Source: Gyromitra esculenta (taxonomy: Eukaryota; Ascomycota; Pezizomycetes; Pezizales; Discinaceae). Taken from it: a stretch of DNA of 64,000 bases. Made by a program: the position numbers and the translations under genes. The stretch is taken from the NCBI GenBank assembly GCA_038503075.1, contig JBCAML010000017.1:1302001-1366000 (forward strand), given 5' to 3'. Below, piece by piece: positions 23,654 to 36,030 of this stretch. The notes under the pieces are model-generated. The model searched no databases and was not told the DNA's origin. It saw nothing but the letters and a program-made list of their open reading frames with translations. Numbering within the stretch: position 1 is the first letter of the stretch; each line of letters starts with the position of its first letter.

Positions 23654-24656
23654 CTACAACGCAGTATATCCTCCGTCGACTGCCCAATCGACTGCTGTAA
23701 TAAAGCTCGCCTTCTCAGAACTCAAGAATCCAATCACCTCGGCTACTTCTTCAGGCTTACCTATCCGCTTCAGTGCGCTTCGTTCCATACGCTTGTTGAT
23801 TCGTTCAATAACCTCTGGATTCCCGATATTAGAAGCCGTCTCGATAAATGCAGGGCAAACGGCATTAACGCGGATTCCATCAGGCCCATGTTGGAAAGCT
23901 ATAATTCAAATTCCATCAATTCTACAGCACTTCTCTATCCCAAGGAGAAAGAGTCGACCATACCTGCAGTCTTCGTAAGCCCGATAACGGCATGCTTTGA
24001 AGGTACATATGCTGAAGCGTATGGAGAGAGAGCGCGAAGTCCTCCAATCGAGGAGATATTGACAATCGAGAAGTTCTTGGAGCCGCCAGCATCTCGTGTT
24101 TTTAGCATCGCGTTAATCTCAGCTCGCTGAGAGAAGAACACCCCACGAGCATTGATATTCATCGTATACTCCCATTCTTGGGTTGGGAGATTCCCAAGAG
24201 TCGTTTCATTGGGCTGTGGGGTCCCAGCAACCTAGATGAGATCACCTCAAAGTTAGTGAAGGCCTTCCAGAACTAACGGAATATGGCGGATGGTCTCTAC
24301 CCTATTTGCAAAGCTCACTCCAGCTGAATTAACGGCAAAATTCAATGATCCAAATGCTTTCACAACAACCTTAACCATATTATCGACACTAGCTTCGTCG
24401 GCAACATCGACTTGGATAGAGATTGCTCTGTATTGAGGGTTCGTAGCATATTTCTCAGATTCTTCTGCTGCTGATTTCGCTGTTTCCAGATTGATGTCCG
24501 CGAAAGCGACTCCCGCAGCACCTTCCCGAGCGAAAATTTTGCCGGTAGCACGACCAATTCCGCCTCCTGTGGGACGAAAGTAAGCAAAATGATAAGTAGG
24601 TATCTAAAGGGCATCAAACCTCCGCCAGTGATCAAGGCATATCCAGGCAGCGACAT
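23654..24656 (-). CDS. Short-chain dehydrogenase/reductase, 265 aa
   Basis: Four exons (24656-24620, 24566-24319, 24231-23964, 23898-23654) with GT-AG introns join in frame to 265 residues, the usual length for a classical SDR. The cofactor motif TGGGGGIG (11-18, TGxxxGIG) is present, as are NSAG (92-95) and the Asn region NINARG (120-125). The catalytic serine lies in NISS (about 153-156), Tyr170 and Lys174 form YVPSK, and VNAV is followed by the DGG-containing C-terminus. The enzyme is therefore expected to be an active NAD(P)-dependent cytosolic oxidoreductase. Substrate cannot be read from the sequence. Exon phases match the pseudogene at 11105-12134, so the two are paralogues. No other biosynthetic genes lie beside it, so a metabolite cluster is not indicated. 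Confidence 0.92.
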
Positions 24657-27100
24657 TTTTCTCTATAGGCTCAGATGGATCGTAGAAGTTTGATATATTT
24701 GGTATCGTGTGCGTTGAAACTAACACAGAGGATACAGACAAACAAAACGAACGTCTCGTTTGTAAAAGGAAAAAAAACCAACATCGTAGGATCTAATCGT
24801 GGACGTGCATAATCTTGAAATGATGCTGCAGAAAAAAAAACATGACGCTACAGCCTTCAAACGGGGCATGCTTGAAATGATAAACGAAGCATTGCATTGC
24901 AGTGTGACACAGATTCTTTATATCACACACATCGCTTAAAAGTCAAGAACGACGCTTCCTTCCACAATTCAATGAGATTCTAACACGTATGGCGGGGTAG
25001 ATCCACTTCACAGATCTACAATCGTAAAACGAGCATATATTAACCTCCCCCAGGCATTCGGGTGAGATATTTGACTGTGGGGTAGATTATGCAGATTACA
25101 ATTAAAACTATTCCTGTAGTATTAAATTACCTGCTGCATTCTGTGGGCTATGGGTAGGTTCTCGTTGGTTCACTGGTTTCTGGGTGTCGTAAGATGGGTT
25201 AGAAGGCCCCCACACCCCGTAGAGATCATATCTTGTTTCCTCAATGTGGAGTGATCTCAGCTTTCTCGCAAGTGTTTTTGCAGGTTATGGTCCTAAAAAT
25301 CACAGCCAAAATGCCGCAATTCCAAACAATGATATCAACCGGTGCGCGGGACTTTAGATATTCGGTTCCGGCTATAGAGTTACAGCAAAATTTTACAAGA
25401 TCGATTTCATGAACAGCAATATCTCAATCACGGTTCTCGATATATATAATCATTCTATATAGCTAATAGATTATATAACCTATCAATTATTAGCTTAGCC
25501 GGTACAAAATATATAACCAGATATTAACAAAAAGCATATGCGAAAGCGTGCTGTAGTGGCTCGAATGATCATGTGACTCGAAAAAAGTTTTTAAATCAAA
25601 CTCACCAGGCAGCCAAGCTATGACCACAACACTACATGTAATTTCACTTTTACATAGCATAGAGCATAGATATCCTAAACTCCTCCGATACCGACCCACA
25701 ATACCGTGACCACATGTACTCAGCCAATCGCCTACACCACAGAAACGCTTTCCAGAAGTGGTAGGACTGCCCCATCCAATAAGATCTTAAATACAAAACA
25801 CAGTTGACTAAATCTCTCTATTCCTCTAACCCGTAGACGCACCAGCTGTAGTTTAGTATAATTGTATAAGCACTAAGTTCTTGTTTGATCGAGTGATAAT
25901 CTATGATTTTAACTGTTTGTCATTCCATCTACCATCTCCAAGGCCGCGAATCATTACTAAATTCGACAAGCCCCTCCTAGAATAGACTCGAGTTTGCCAA
26001 GCCGTGGTAGACACCCAGAAGAAAACTACATGTGCCTAATCCCCCATCGCGCGCCAAGCTGAACGAATACAACTCTAAATATCCAACTACTCCATCATCT
26101 TACGAAACTCACCGACTGCCTACCCCTAACAAGCTACGTATGTCAATATATCCCAGCAGCCGCAACCAGCATCAGCACCCAGTCCTCGGCGATGACGTAC
26201 AGCCCCAACTGAAACACCACGATCCTGGATCATAAATGTCTTAGATCAATCCCTACCAAACGACAGAACGCCCGCCTCCCAGGACCCACAAATAGCTATT
26301 CCAGTCGGAGGAGCGATCTACCCCGGCTGTCTACTCTTCCTAGATTTCCTAAACCTCAACAAATTTTGGCGTCGGATATGCCACGCCGGTACCCTTTCTA
26401 TTTTTTGCTTCTTTCTGCATGCACGATGACCGGCCTTTGGGTAGTAGTTTGTTGATTCCGACCACGAAGTTGGGTTCTGCAAGGCTATGTGGGCGTGCCC
26501 GGAGCTGGGTTGAGACATCGGGTTTCGAGGTTGTATAAAACCTCAGGGAGTCGTAACTCTTGTGGTTGAGGTGACGGGTTGCTCGTAGAGGATTAGAGGG
26601 CATCGTCTTAAACGTGGTTGGTAAGCTGAGATCATATATACGTGACCTCTATTTAGTTGGTGCTGGTGTTTTGGTTCCCGTAGATCTCAGGCCACTGTGA
26701 GGTGCTTCGGGTTGGCATTCAACATGCGCAGGTCTTACCCATATTCTTGGTCGAGGCTATCACGTCATAAAATCTCACTCGAAAACACTTGATCGTTTCC
26801 GGTAAATACTAGTTGCTCAAAAGTAGGGTTCATATGCCACTCTTATAAAAACAGCCCGATTGCCATCAACCCCAGTAATCTTAGAAAAGCACTCCAGATC
26901 GAACACAATAAGCACTGCCGAGCCCTCTCGCGACAGCAATCCAAGACGTTCTCAACACACGGACGGGTGTTGACAGAACCAACAAATAACCCACCCACTC
27001 CGGTAACCACTCGGAAACGCAAACATTTCCAGCTCCTGTTTGGTTTTGTCTTTCCGGTATAGTTTACCATGGCCAAACCCGACCGGTTCCTCCATTCGAG
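24657..27100. other. Gene-free AT-rich stretch
   Basis: No coding region with support. It begins with the promoter side of the SDR gene and continues as ordinary sequence. One copy of the dispersed CGAGTGATAAT motif lies at 25890-25900. Confidence 0.55.
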
Positions 27101-30100
27101 TTTCTACGCGGATAAATTATCCACTCCCCCCACCCCCCAATTCCTTAATCCCCGAGATTCCGCATAATCGTATGGATACTCTTCCAATTCCGGCTCCTTG
27201 CCAGTTGCAACAATCTTGGAGCGGATGAGGAAAAAAAAAAAAAGCCACATGTCCAGGATTTGACCCGTTTGCATCGACCCACTCCCGATGTTCGGCTTCG
27301 CTCAGACTAGGCAGGTGCCGTCCTCCGACTCGGGGGGGGTTTGTGTGTGTGGTATATTTCCTTTTTTTCCTTCTTCTCCCACTGATCGTATTTGCTTTTT
27401 TGAGAACACGCCCGATTCGGTATGTTCGGGTTCCGAATTCCGATCTTTTTTTTTACTCAGGCTACATGTGGGTTTTCTTTCTTTCTTTCTCCTCAGGTTA
27501 CGAGTATGACAACACTTTCCCTGGGGGGGAGTGGATTACGCACCTTTTTTTTGGGGGGGGGGGTGGGGAGGAGGTGCGCGGGGACGGATACGCGTACGGT
27601 ATGAAACTGTCATTTATTTTATTTTATTTCTTTCTTTCGCGCTTTCCCGCGGGCTGGTTGAGAGGTGGGAAATTGGGCGAAAGAATTATTGAATGTGCTC
27701 CGGTCGCGGAACACGTGTTTTCTTTGTTTGTTTGGGGCATGTAGTTCCTCTGCCTCCCTCCTCTCCTTCCCGAGATTACGCGGTTAGGCGTTGTGCGATT
27801 ATGTGATGTGATAAGCAAACCCGCTTACTACTGGCGATAAAGCGAAAACGAAACGAAACGAAACGAAGACGAAACAAACGGGACGTTAACGATCGGCCCG
27901 GTGATTCCGGAACCGATGGGATAAAAAACCCGCGGGAAACGAGGGAGGTGTAAAACAGCACAGCAGGAAATAAAAATAAAAATAAAAAATACAAAAGAGG
28001 GAAATAAAATCCCTAACCACGCACACGTGGGGAAATTCCCATGTCCGCAGGAGAAGCTAATTTTTTTAATAATATATATATGTTTTTTTTCTTTTTTTCT
28101 TTCTTTGGTTTTGCGATAGAGGGCTTTTTTTTTTTTTCTTTGCGTCCCCTCGGGAGGAATGCAAATAGCCGGGCGGGAATTTCTCCGTCGGTGTGCTGGG
28201 ATGGGACTGAGCAGGTACTGACGTGCGTTTTTGTGAGGGGGGAAGAGAGAGGGAAAGGGAACCTGTGGGAGCCCGGCGCGGACGGACGGGGTTTGTGTCG
28301 TGTGCATCGTTGGCGTGCCTCGGGATCTTGGGCGGTGTACACGGGAGATTTTTTCTTTTTTTCTCTGGCTTCCTCTGTTCCATTTACCATGCCATTTTTT
28401 TTATTTAAAAAAAAGAGTATTAATATTTAAAATATATATCATGCACCGGGAAGCATCAATCCATGTATCCTTCCACGGGAAGCCCTCTCTCACTTTCTCT
28501 CACTCACTCACTCCTTCTCCCCTAAATAAATAAAAATAAAAATAAATAAATAAATAAACACCAGGAACAAGAGAAACAACACCGGAGTACACCCCGACCC
28601 CCCACCTCGCTGACCGGGTCAACCCATTCCGCCCGTTCTGTACCTCCGTTCGTCACTTAATTTTCTGATTGTTAGCGTCGGCATAAATTCTGCCCGGCTG
28701 TCCCGACCCGAGGCAGTGTTTTGGTTCGTGGTTCGCCCGTGATGAATGTGGTGTAGCTGATCGGGTTGCTGCGTCGGTAAACAACCGGCATGCACCCTTT
28801 TTATATTTCCCGTGAACCGGCGTTGAGGGGGGTAGGTAGGTAGTGCAGCAAGGAAGGAATGAGAGCTGTGGAGTTATCGTGGGACTACGGTGGTATGATC
28901 TGATATTTTCCTGTAGGTATGCATGCACATCCCATAGAAAGTCCAGAGTAAAATAAAATAAAAATACAAAATAAAATCTCCGAGAGGCCGACAGTAACGA
29001 AAGAAATCGATCCGGACAAGGGGGGGATGCACCGTAACTAAAACAGCCAAATGGGATGTGGCGGGAATGGTACCCACTGCGTTTTCCGTGCTCGAATCGG
29101 TCAAGTATATGCCGCGCCGCGCATTGCAGGCGTCGGGGGGATATTGTATCGCCAGGTAGGGAAGGGGTCGTACAGATATGTAAAATGTTTTGTTGTTTGC
29201 CGTTTGGCATGTATGGGGAGATTCCGGATTCTGTTGATAGTGAAGTGCAAAAATAGATTTCTCCGCGGGTTAGCCACATGTGGCGCTTGGTGGCCGCGGG
29301 TGTTCTGCAGCACGACTGCGCAGAACTGGGTCGTGTTTCGGGGTCTTGCGGATTGTGCAGTGGATTGGTAATACAACGGTTTGTCGAAAACCATAGTTAC
29401 CGAGTGATACAGCGTTTTTTATGCAGTTTATCTATTTATTTAATTTCTGGCATACACGGGGTACGGTGGACGCGCGGTCACAGTGAAGGTATACTGCACA
29501 AGTTCTCGTTTTCGTGTCCGGGATACAAGTACCGGCCTATTGATAACAATAAAAAAAGATATTTTGATCTTCTTCCGAGAGGCAGTAGCATCCGCAGTTT
29601 ATCGCAGCCGTAATATTATAGAATGGCAAGTTTGTGGGGGGGTTGTACCTCTCTCGCTCCCGCAGGAGTCGAAACCAAGGCAGGCTGATTCCGTTGTCGT
29701 TCCTTCCCTTCTCTGACCGGCACGCAGTTGCCATCACTGTTCCCGCCCGGCCGCCGCGGCGTGTCCTAATTAGTTTGTTTCTCCGAGTGGGCAGCGTTGG
29801 CTGTGGGGGGGATGGGAATGTGGTTGGCTGGCTGGATGACTGGGGGGGGGGGGTAGTCGGAGGGCGAGGGAGGATATAGCCGATGCTGGCAACCGAGAGT
29901 GGTGCGAGGCGACGAGGCGAGGTGGAATGGGAGCGCACACTGGGCAAGCCGAAATGCTGACAGCTCCGAGGAGGGGAGGGCGCAGGTTGATGAGTGAGTG
30001 AGTGAGTGACTGTCTGGGCTGGGCTGGTTTGGCAGGCAGACGCCGAGGATTTACGGCACGCTAGGGGAAGGAGGGGTGAAGACAGGGAAACAGCACAGAG

Positions 30101-30140
30101 CGATCTACAGAGGGGGCAAGTGGCAGGAGAGTGAGCACCG

Positions 30141-30169
30141 CTGACTGACTGACTGACTGACCGACTGAG
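30141..30169. repeat. CTGA tetranucleotide microsatellite
   Basis: Five to six CTGA units with one CCGA variant, preceded at 29990-30008 by a GTGA run. Simple repeat in the upstream region of the transcription factor. Confidence 0.75.
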
Positions 30170-30746
30170 TGAGAGCGGTAATTGTGAATTGTGTCTCGGA
30201 GGCAAGGGAAGGGAGGGGCTCCGAAGGGAGGGAGGGAAGGAGCCTGTGATATGAGAAACCTTACTTCGACTCCGGGAGGTGGGTGGTGGGTGGTGGGCGG
30301 TGGGCATGCCATTGCGCAGCGTGAGCAGAGTACATACAGGTACAGGTACATGGAGATACGTACGGTCAGCCCAGGCACCAGCTGGCCACGGCTGCACTGA
30401 ACGCTGGGCACGCGTAACTCTACCTCACCTCACTCGATCTGTGATCCCTTTGGTGCTTTCCCTTCCCATTCTCCCTCCCTTCCCTTCCCTTCGCTCTCCG
30501 CGTAGCAGCTTGCCGACCAAAACCGGAGTCGCCCTCCGTCTTCGTCCGCCTGACCTTCCTGACTTTCTTTACCGGCTTCTCCGTGTCCCTTCCTTCCTTC
30601 CTTCCCTCCCTTCCCACTTCGTAGCCCCCCCCATCAATCATCATCATCATCATTCTTCTCTTCTTCCTCTTTATCATCTTCATCTCCATCTTCAACATTA
30701 TTGCAATCTTCATCTCCTCCATTCTTCCGTAGTTGTTGCTGCTGTT

Positions 30747-30830
30747 GTGTTGCTGTTACCGTTATTGTCGTTGCTGTTACCGTTGCTGTTACCGTTGCTG
30801 TTACCACTGTTACCATTGCTGCTGCTGCTC
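30747..30830. repeat. 12-bp minisatellite GTTGCTGTTACC
   Basis: Five to seven imperfect copies of a GTTGCTGTTACC unit occupy the upstream region, ending about 330 bp before the ATG of the Zn2Cys6 gene. Copies differ by single substitutions. Confidence 0.75.
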
Positions 30831-31161
30831 CACTACTCTCCCTTTATTAATCGTCACTCAACCCATTTGCCCGCCATTTCCTCTCCGAAGACTATTCCGA
30901 CCGATCCGGTCCCGTTGGAACATCGCGGATTTAAATCAAGCTCAGGCCCCGATAAACTCAAAACGGATCAACTAATACACAAGGTTTGCCATTCCGGTTC
31001 CTAGTGACTCGTCGCTTCTTGTGACTTTTGCTTCCTCGTCGTCGTCGTCATCGTTTTTAACTCAACTCCCCCAGATTCCCACAAACAACCCTCACGCTTC
31101 ACCACTGGAGATAGTAACTGCAAAACCGTTGCAGAGCGACCGAACTCCGAATCGAAACACG

Positions 31162-34100
31162 ATGCGGTCGTCGATAGCCTGCGTGCGCTGTCGTCGCTCA
31201 AAAGTAAAGTGTGTGAACACTGGGCCAAACACAACTTGTCGCGCCTGCGATGCTAGCAACAGGGAATGCACCTATCCTCCTCCAGTAGCTAGTGGTGCCC
31301 CAAGAATATCTTCCGGGTCTACAGCTGTCAGGACTGGTGGCGGTGGAGGCGGTGGAGCTGGCAGAGACATAGCGCCGGGGAATGTCGGCGGTGGGATCTC
31401 AGCCCATCATGGAGGCGCTTCGGGTGATCGGTCTGAGGTTCGTTATTTGTTGCCGGGGTTCTCGCGAAGGGCTTTGTTTGGATTGGTGGAAACTGACCCC
31501 CCAACGTGTAGGCCCCGAAGAAAGCTAAGCCGAAGAAACCTGCCCCAGCCGGAAGTGTCGTGCCAGGTCCTGGAAACTACCAAGGCCCGAAAGCATTCAG
31601 GGAGGCTCTCGATGCTCAGATTCTTACTCCGGTTTTGTGGACTCAAATTGTGTGTTCGCTGGTTACAATTCTTTTTTTGGTGAGGCTGAAGCTAACCCGG
31701 ATAACCGCTGCAGTTTGAAGCGTTCCAGCTGCATCATTCACCCACTCTGCCCTTCCTGCATCCGCCAACTTTCCTTTCTCGTCTCCGCGTCGCGACAAAC
31801 TCGGTTCCAAACAATAACGGCTCCAGTTCCACCTCTCCGCCAGCACCAGAGAAGGGTCATTCACCCTTACTTTTGTTGGGGCTTTTGACCTTGGCGGCTC
31901 GTCATGTCCCAGTTTTGGTTGCGCACCATGCGCCAGCATTACCATCGCCAGCTCATGTCTCAGAATTTTACGCTTCAGCCTTGAAATACAGATTACATAA
32001 CGATGATGATACCAGCCACGGGGCACCGGGGGAGAGCGGTAGCGCTTTTGCGACGCCATCGCTAGAGAAAGCTCAGGCAATTCTTATGCTTGTTGTGCAC
32101 GAATGGGGGATGTGTCGCGGATCGGAAGCCTACGTTTGGCTAGGGGTTGCAATCCGCATGGGGGGTGTTTTGGGATTGAGTTGGGATGACGTTGAGGAGG
32201 ACGCTTCTGTCTGGGCTAACCCTTTCATCACGCTCTCACTTACAGGGAACAAGGAAAATGATGCAAACCCATCTGTGAAAAGAAGAAAGTTGGATAATAC
32301 CAGGCCTACAAGCGGAGGCGGGGGCGGGGGCGGGGGGGAAGGCAAGACTTCCGGCAAGGAGTTTATTGAAAAGGAAGTAAGGAGAAGGACGTTCTGGGCT
32401 GCATTTATGCTAGATCGGTCATTGAGTTCCGGTCGGCTAAGGCCGAGCGGAATTTCACTTGCTGAGGCCGCTAGAGTGCAGCTACCCTGTGAAGAGAGAG
32501 GGTTCTTGTTTGGCGAAGGGGTCCGGACTGGGTATCTAACTGCTGATGGGCTTGACAGGAAAGAAGATAGGAATGGGAGTGATGGTAAACTGGGTCGGTG
32601 GGAGATCGGTGATGAAGAGGGTATTCTGGCGAGGGTTGTCAGGATTACTGAGATTTGGGGAAGAGTTCAGGAATGGGCTTGTGCGGGTGGGAGAAGGTAT
32701 GTTGCGTGGTCTCTAGATCAAGTGCGCAGCTAATAATTGAATAGATATGAAAAACATCCCCCTTGGTCTCCCCATTCTAGGTTTTACCAATTGTCTAAGT
32801 TACTTGATGGATTTTATTCGTCTCTTCCCCGACACCTTCACTTCTCGCCACAAACACTTTCTGCGCATATGTCTTCACGCACCTCAAGCGCCTACGCCGT
32901 AATGCACATCACTTACTTTCTTTGCCTCGTCATCATGCACAGGGAATATATTCCATTTTTGCCTCTACGTATCAATAAGCCACAGGGTCCCCTCGACCCA
33001 CCAATATTCCCTCCAGAAGACCCTAAAACTGAGACCGAAGGCCTAGAGCCGGGGACCACGATATCGGATTGGTGGGAGGAATCCGCCAAAGAGATTTTCA
33101 GGTGTGCCCGAGGCATAATGCAGATTGTGAATGGCCTCGAGGAATGGAACGCCTCGGTCGAGACTCCTGCTGTTGGATTCGCTGTTTACATGGTCGGTGT
33201 ATCTGGAGTTTACGCGTGGAGTTTTCCATGGATGGATCAAGCAGGTTATATTACCGGAAGCATTCCAGCTGATGCTAGTACCTCTGGCGATGATGAAGAT
33301 GAGGACATGGAAGGCAGCCGTGCTGGCAAGAATGCAGAAGGAACAGGGCTGGAAGCTCGTAAAGCTGTAGAGTTGATCACCAGGATGAAGGATAGCTGGA
33401 AAATGGCGGAGGGCTGGTTTCTCACTTTGGGCAGACTAAGACGATACTTCCAGAAAGTCAGGGGCGAGTATGTTCGTCTTCACGGTGGGAGTGCTAGCGA
33501 TAGCGAGGGTGGTCGAACTCCATCCGCTAGTGAAGCACCAGAGGCAGCTGTCGCACGTAGATTGAAAGAGGGGCTTGGCGGTGGCTTTGAGGAGTACAAG
33601 CGCTTTGAGAAACTCTTTCATGACTTTAGCGGTATGGCCGAAGGGGAAATGAACGCTACTTCACGCGGCGCTGTTAGCACACCGCCTCCAAAGCAACACT
33701 CTCACGAGCATGAATCTTTAATAAAACGGGAGGGAGGAGATGTTGAAGTCAAGCGCGAGGGTGATGTTGAAGCGCTTCTTCTGGCTGCCGAGGGTGCAAG
33801 TGGTGTTGGAGGTTCGGGCGTGGACCGATGGATGGCTGTCAACACCCCGCGTCAACAACATGAACAGCAGCAACAGCAGCCACCCCAAGGCTTGCCGCAT
33901 TCATCACCGCATAGAGGCCCAAACCAGGGAGCCGCTCATAGCGAGGGATTTCTGACAAGCCTGGCTACTTATGCAGCTGGTCAGCAACCAATGCCACAGA
34001 ATAATACGAATGCTCCTAATGCAAATAACACTGTTCCTCCCGCCCCTATCGCTGCTACTGCACCGACAATACCGAATAACTCTCTGCCGCCGCAGCAGGT

Positions 34101-34341
34101 TTCGCCTCCGGGTTCATCCCCGTCGATGGCACCTGGAGCAGCGCAGCAGACGCCTGTGCAGCAGAAGATGGTCGATGAGGGCCGAAGGCGGATGATGGAA
34201 CACGAGCAGTTGCAACGAGAGCTTGACAAAGGCGAAAGGTGTGGTGGTGGTGCAGAGGATCTGGCGGTGTTTGTGAACGGCCGTGGATTGGATGAGTGGG
34301 GTGATGAGTCTGGCTGGATGGGACGAATTTGGGAGAAATAG
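31162..34341 (+). CDS. Zn(II)2Cys6 fungal-specific transcription factor, 997 aa
   Basis: Four exons (31162-31437, 31512-31649, 31714-32696, 32745-34341) give 997 residues. The binuclear zinc cluster is complete at the N-terminus (C7-x2-C10-x6-C17-x8-C26-x2-C29-x6-C36), which binds CGG-type half-sites in this family. Exons 2-3 begin the fungal_trans middle homology domain (LWTQIFEAFQLHH, then LPFLHPPTF, about 131-160). It continues through EAYVWLGVAIRMGG and, in exon 4, HREYIPFLPLR. A run of glycines separates two halves of the middle domain. The C-terminal 350 residues are Ser/Pro/Gln/Asn-rich, as in activation or regulatory regions. The start is the only in-frame ATG ahead of the cluster. 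The donor of intron 2 was chosen to keep the conserved LWTQIFE block. Target genes are unknown. Confidence 0.92.
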
Positions 34342-36011
34342 TCGTTTGATGAGGTGTACGATATGATTAGCGGCAGCATTCAAAAGGATTGGAGGAGAGT
34401 GTATATATTTCTCGTTTCGTTTTTTTGGGTTTTGGGTTTTGGGATTGGGCAAAGACTTTTGGGAATTTTTTCAACGTGCGGGGAAAACTGTATTAATAGT
34501 GATACTTTATTTGCGGGGTTGTATGATCGATGGGATTTTCTTCTTCGCGCGAACTAGGGATTTTTTATACGGATATAAGTTGGGGTTTTTTTACTATTTC
34601 TGATTACTATGATATGATTATGATATCCTTGCTCTGGTATTCTGCTATATGTGACATGTATAGTCTTGGCGATTGTTCTCGTTGTATTGCATCATATGCA
34701 AGCACTCGCACTTTTACCAGCGCGAGAACTTTCGAGTCAATTTCTCCACGCCCATGACAGAGTTCAGAAAAACACATGGAATGAAGACATGTTTTCTGTA
34801 TTACTACCTATTTGGCTTATTTCTATATCTGAACTTCATAGTGTGCATGGAGAAATTGCCCATATTTCTGGGCGTTGCTTTGCAGCTGTCGCCTCATTAA
34901 ACGACTACCACTGCAAGTGGGATGGGAAAGCTTGTGGGGGATGAGGGCTGTGAGCTTCACTGGTGGGGTGTGTGTTGTTGGTTGTTGGCGTACCACTTAG
35001 ATAGACAAAATGCGCCCAACCCAGAGGTCGGTATGAAGGTGATTTGGTTCTCGTCTAGTGGCCGCTGGGTAGGGTAATTACTTGGTGGTTATGGGCTTAC
35101 GATAAGTAGCGATCCTTGAGCGTGGTGAGGGTGTGTTCATCCTCCTAAACACTTGGAAAATCTAGTTGTTCGGTATTTTTTAGTTTTGGGCTCGCTGAAG
35201 TCTGGGCCGACATCGCTTTATTCCTTTGGAAATAAAGCTATTGTGGGGGGCGGGGGGCGTTCGTTTCTAAACTCTAGCGTATCTTTCTCTCTCTCCCGGA
35301 AGGCGAGGGTGAGTTACTATTATTATTGTACCCATTATCGCCCACATATGCGTCCCGAGGGTATGAGCCTGATCGCTTGTGTAACAGAGCACATCAATGA
35401 GAAACTTAGGGCTTCACCGGATGACCGGCAGCAGAAATGCGGGATTTGCATCCATTTAATTAGAAGCATGTATCCGGGCGTGTAGATAATCCAAAGTTTT
35501 ATCTATCCCGCCCTGGTATGGCTGGACGGCAATTTTTCTGGGAACAATATATAGCATTTACTAGGACGCCTTCGAATAGCTTTTGTTTTCTTTCCCGGAC
35601 AAATTAACTTCCCACTGGCTAGAACCTGGGTTATTTTTGTATGAGCAAAGTAGCCGTCCCACCGCTTGCGTGAGCCCAAATCCCCTGCTAGATTGATAAA
35701 GTCATGAATGAAGCTGTTACAGGAATTGAGAAACTACGCTGATTTTGAGAATCGGCTGAAGAGTAATACAGTATCGCGTTTATGACATACTAAGCGGCTA
35801 ATCTAGAACCGGGTTGCTGCTGAAAGTACCCATATGGCTGCGACACGGATGATGATAACTTTTGACTTCCGATGAAGCACGCTGCATCTAGGCCAGGGGA
35901 AATTAATTTCGGATTTAGTTAGGCTTATGTAAGTTTTACGGATTTCTAAACTAGAGATTCGACTTGCGTAAACAACTTAATTTGGATAGCTGCTGGCGTA
36001 TGTTTCTGGGT
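34342..36011. other. Gene-free stretch downstream of the regulator
   Basis: The first 250 bp (T-rich, GGGTTTTGGG at about 34428-34440) fit the 3' UTR of the transcription factor. I see no further gene. Confidence 0.55.
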
Positions 36012-36012
36012 A

Positions 36013-36030
36013 GTAGTAGTAGTAGTAGAA
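36013..36030 (-). repeat. Triplet repeat at the presumed 3' end of the LINE
   Basis: Six tandem TAG units (CTA on the element strand) sit where the 3' terminus of the retrotransposon is expected. Short tandem repeats in place of poly(A) are known at the 3' ends of some LINE clades. The boundary is inferred. Confidence 0.5.

Larger units (their letters stand above)
27101..31161 (+). other. 4-kb low-complexity intergenic region upstream of the Zn2Cys6 gene
   Basis: The strand composition is extreme: homopolymers of 9-15 T, A or G (27230, 27550, 28085, 28130, 29840), AAATAA runs (27965 and 28525-28555), a CTGA tetranucleotide repeat at 30141-30169 and CAT/TTC repeats at 30635-30665. The long frames on both strands are compositional artefacts. 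The last 250 bp are probably the 5' UTR and promoter of the regulator gene at 31162. Such a large upstream region is common for fungal regulators, but no specific sites are proven. Confidence 0.5.

Noticed and set aside
28653..29279. 208-aa minus-strand frame
   Set aside because: No recognisable motif; lies in the low-complexity upstream region and overlaps equally long frames on the other strand.
29537..30397. 286-aa minus-strand frame rich in Ser/Pro/Thr
   Set aside because: Driven by low-complexity repeats upstream of the regulator, with no domain, poor internal consistency and homopolymers throughout.
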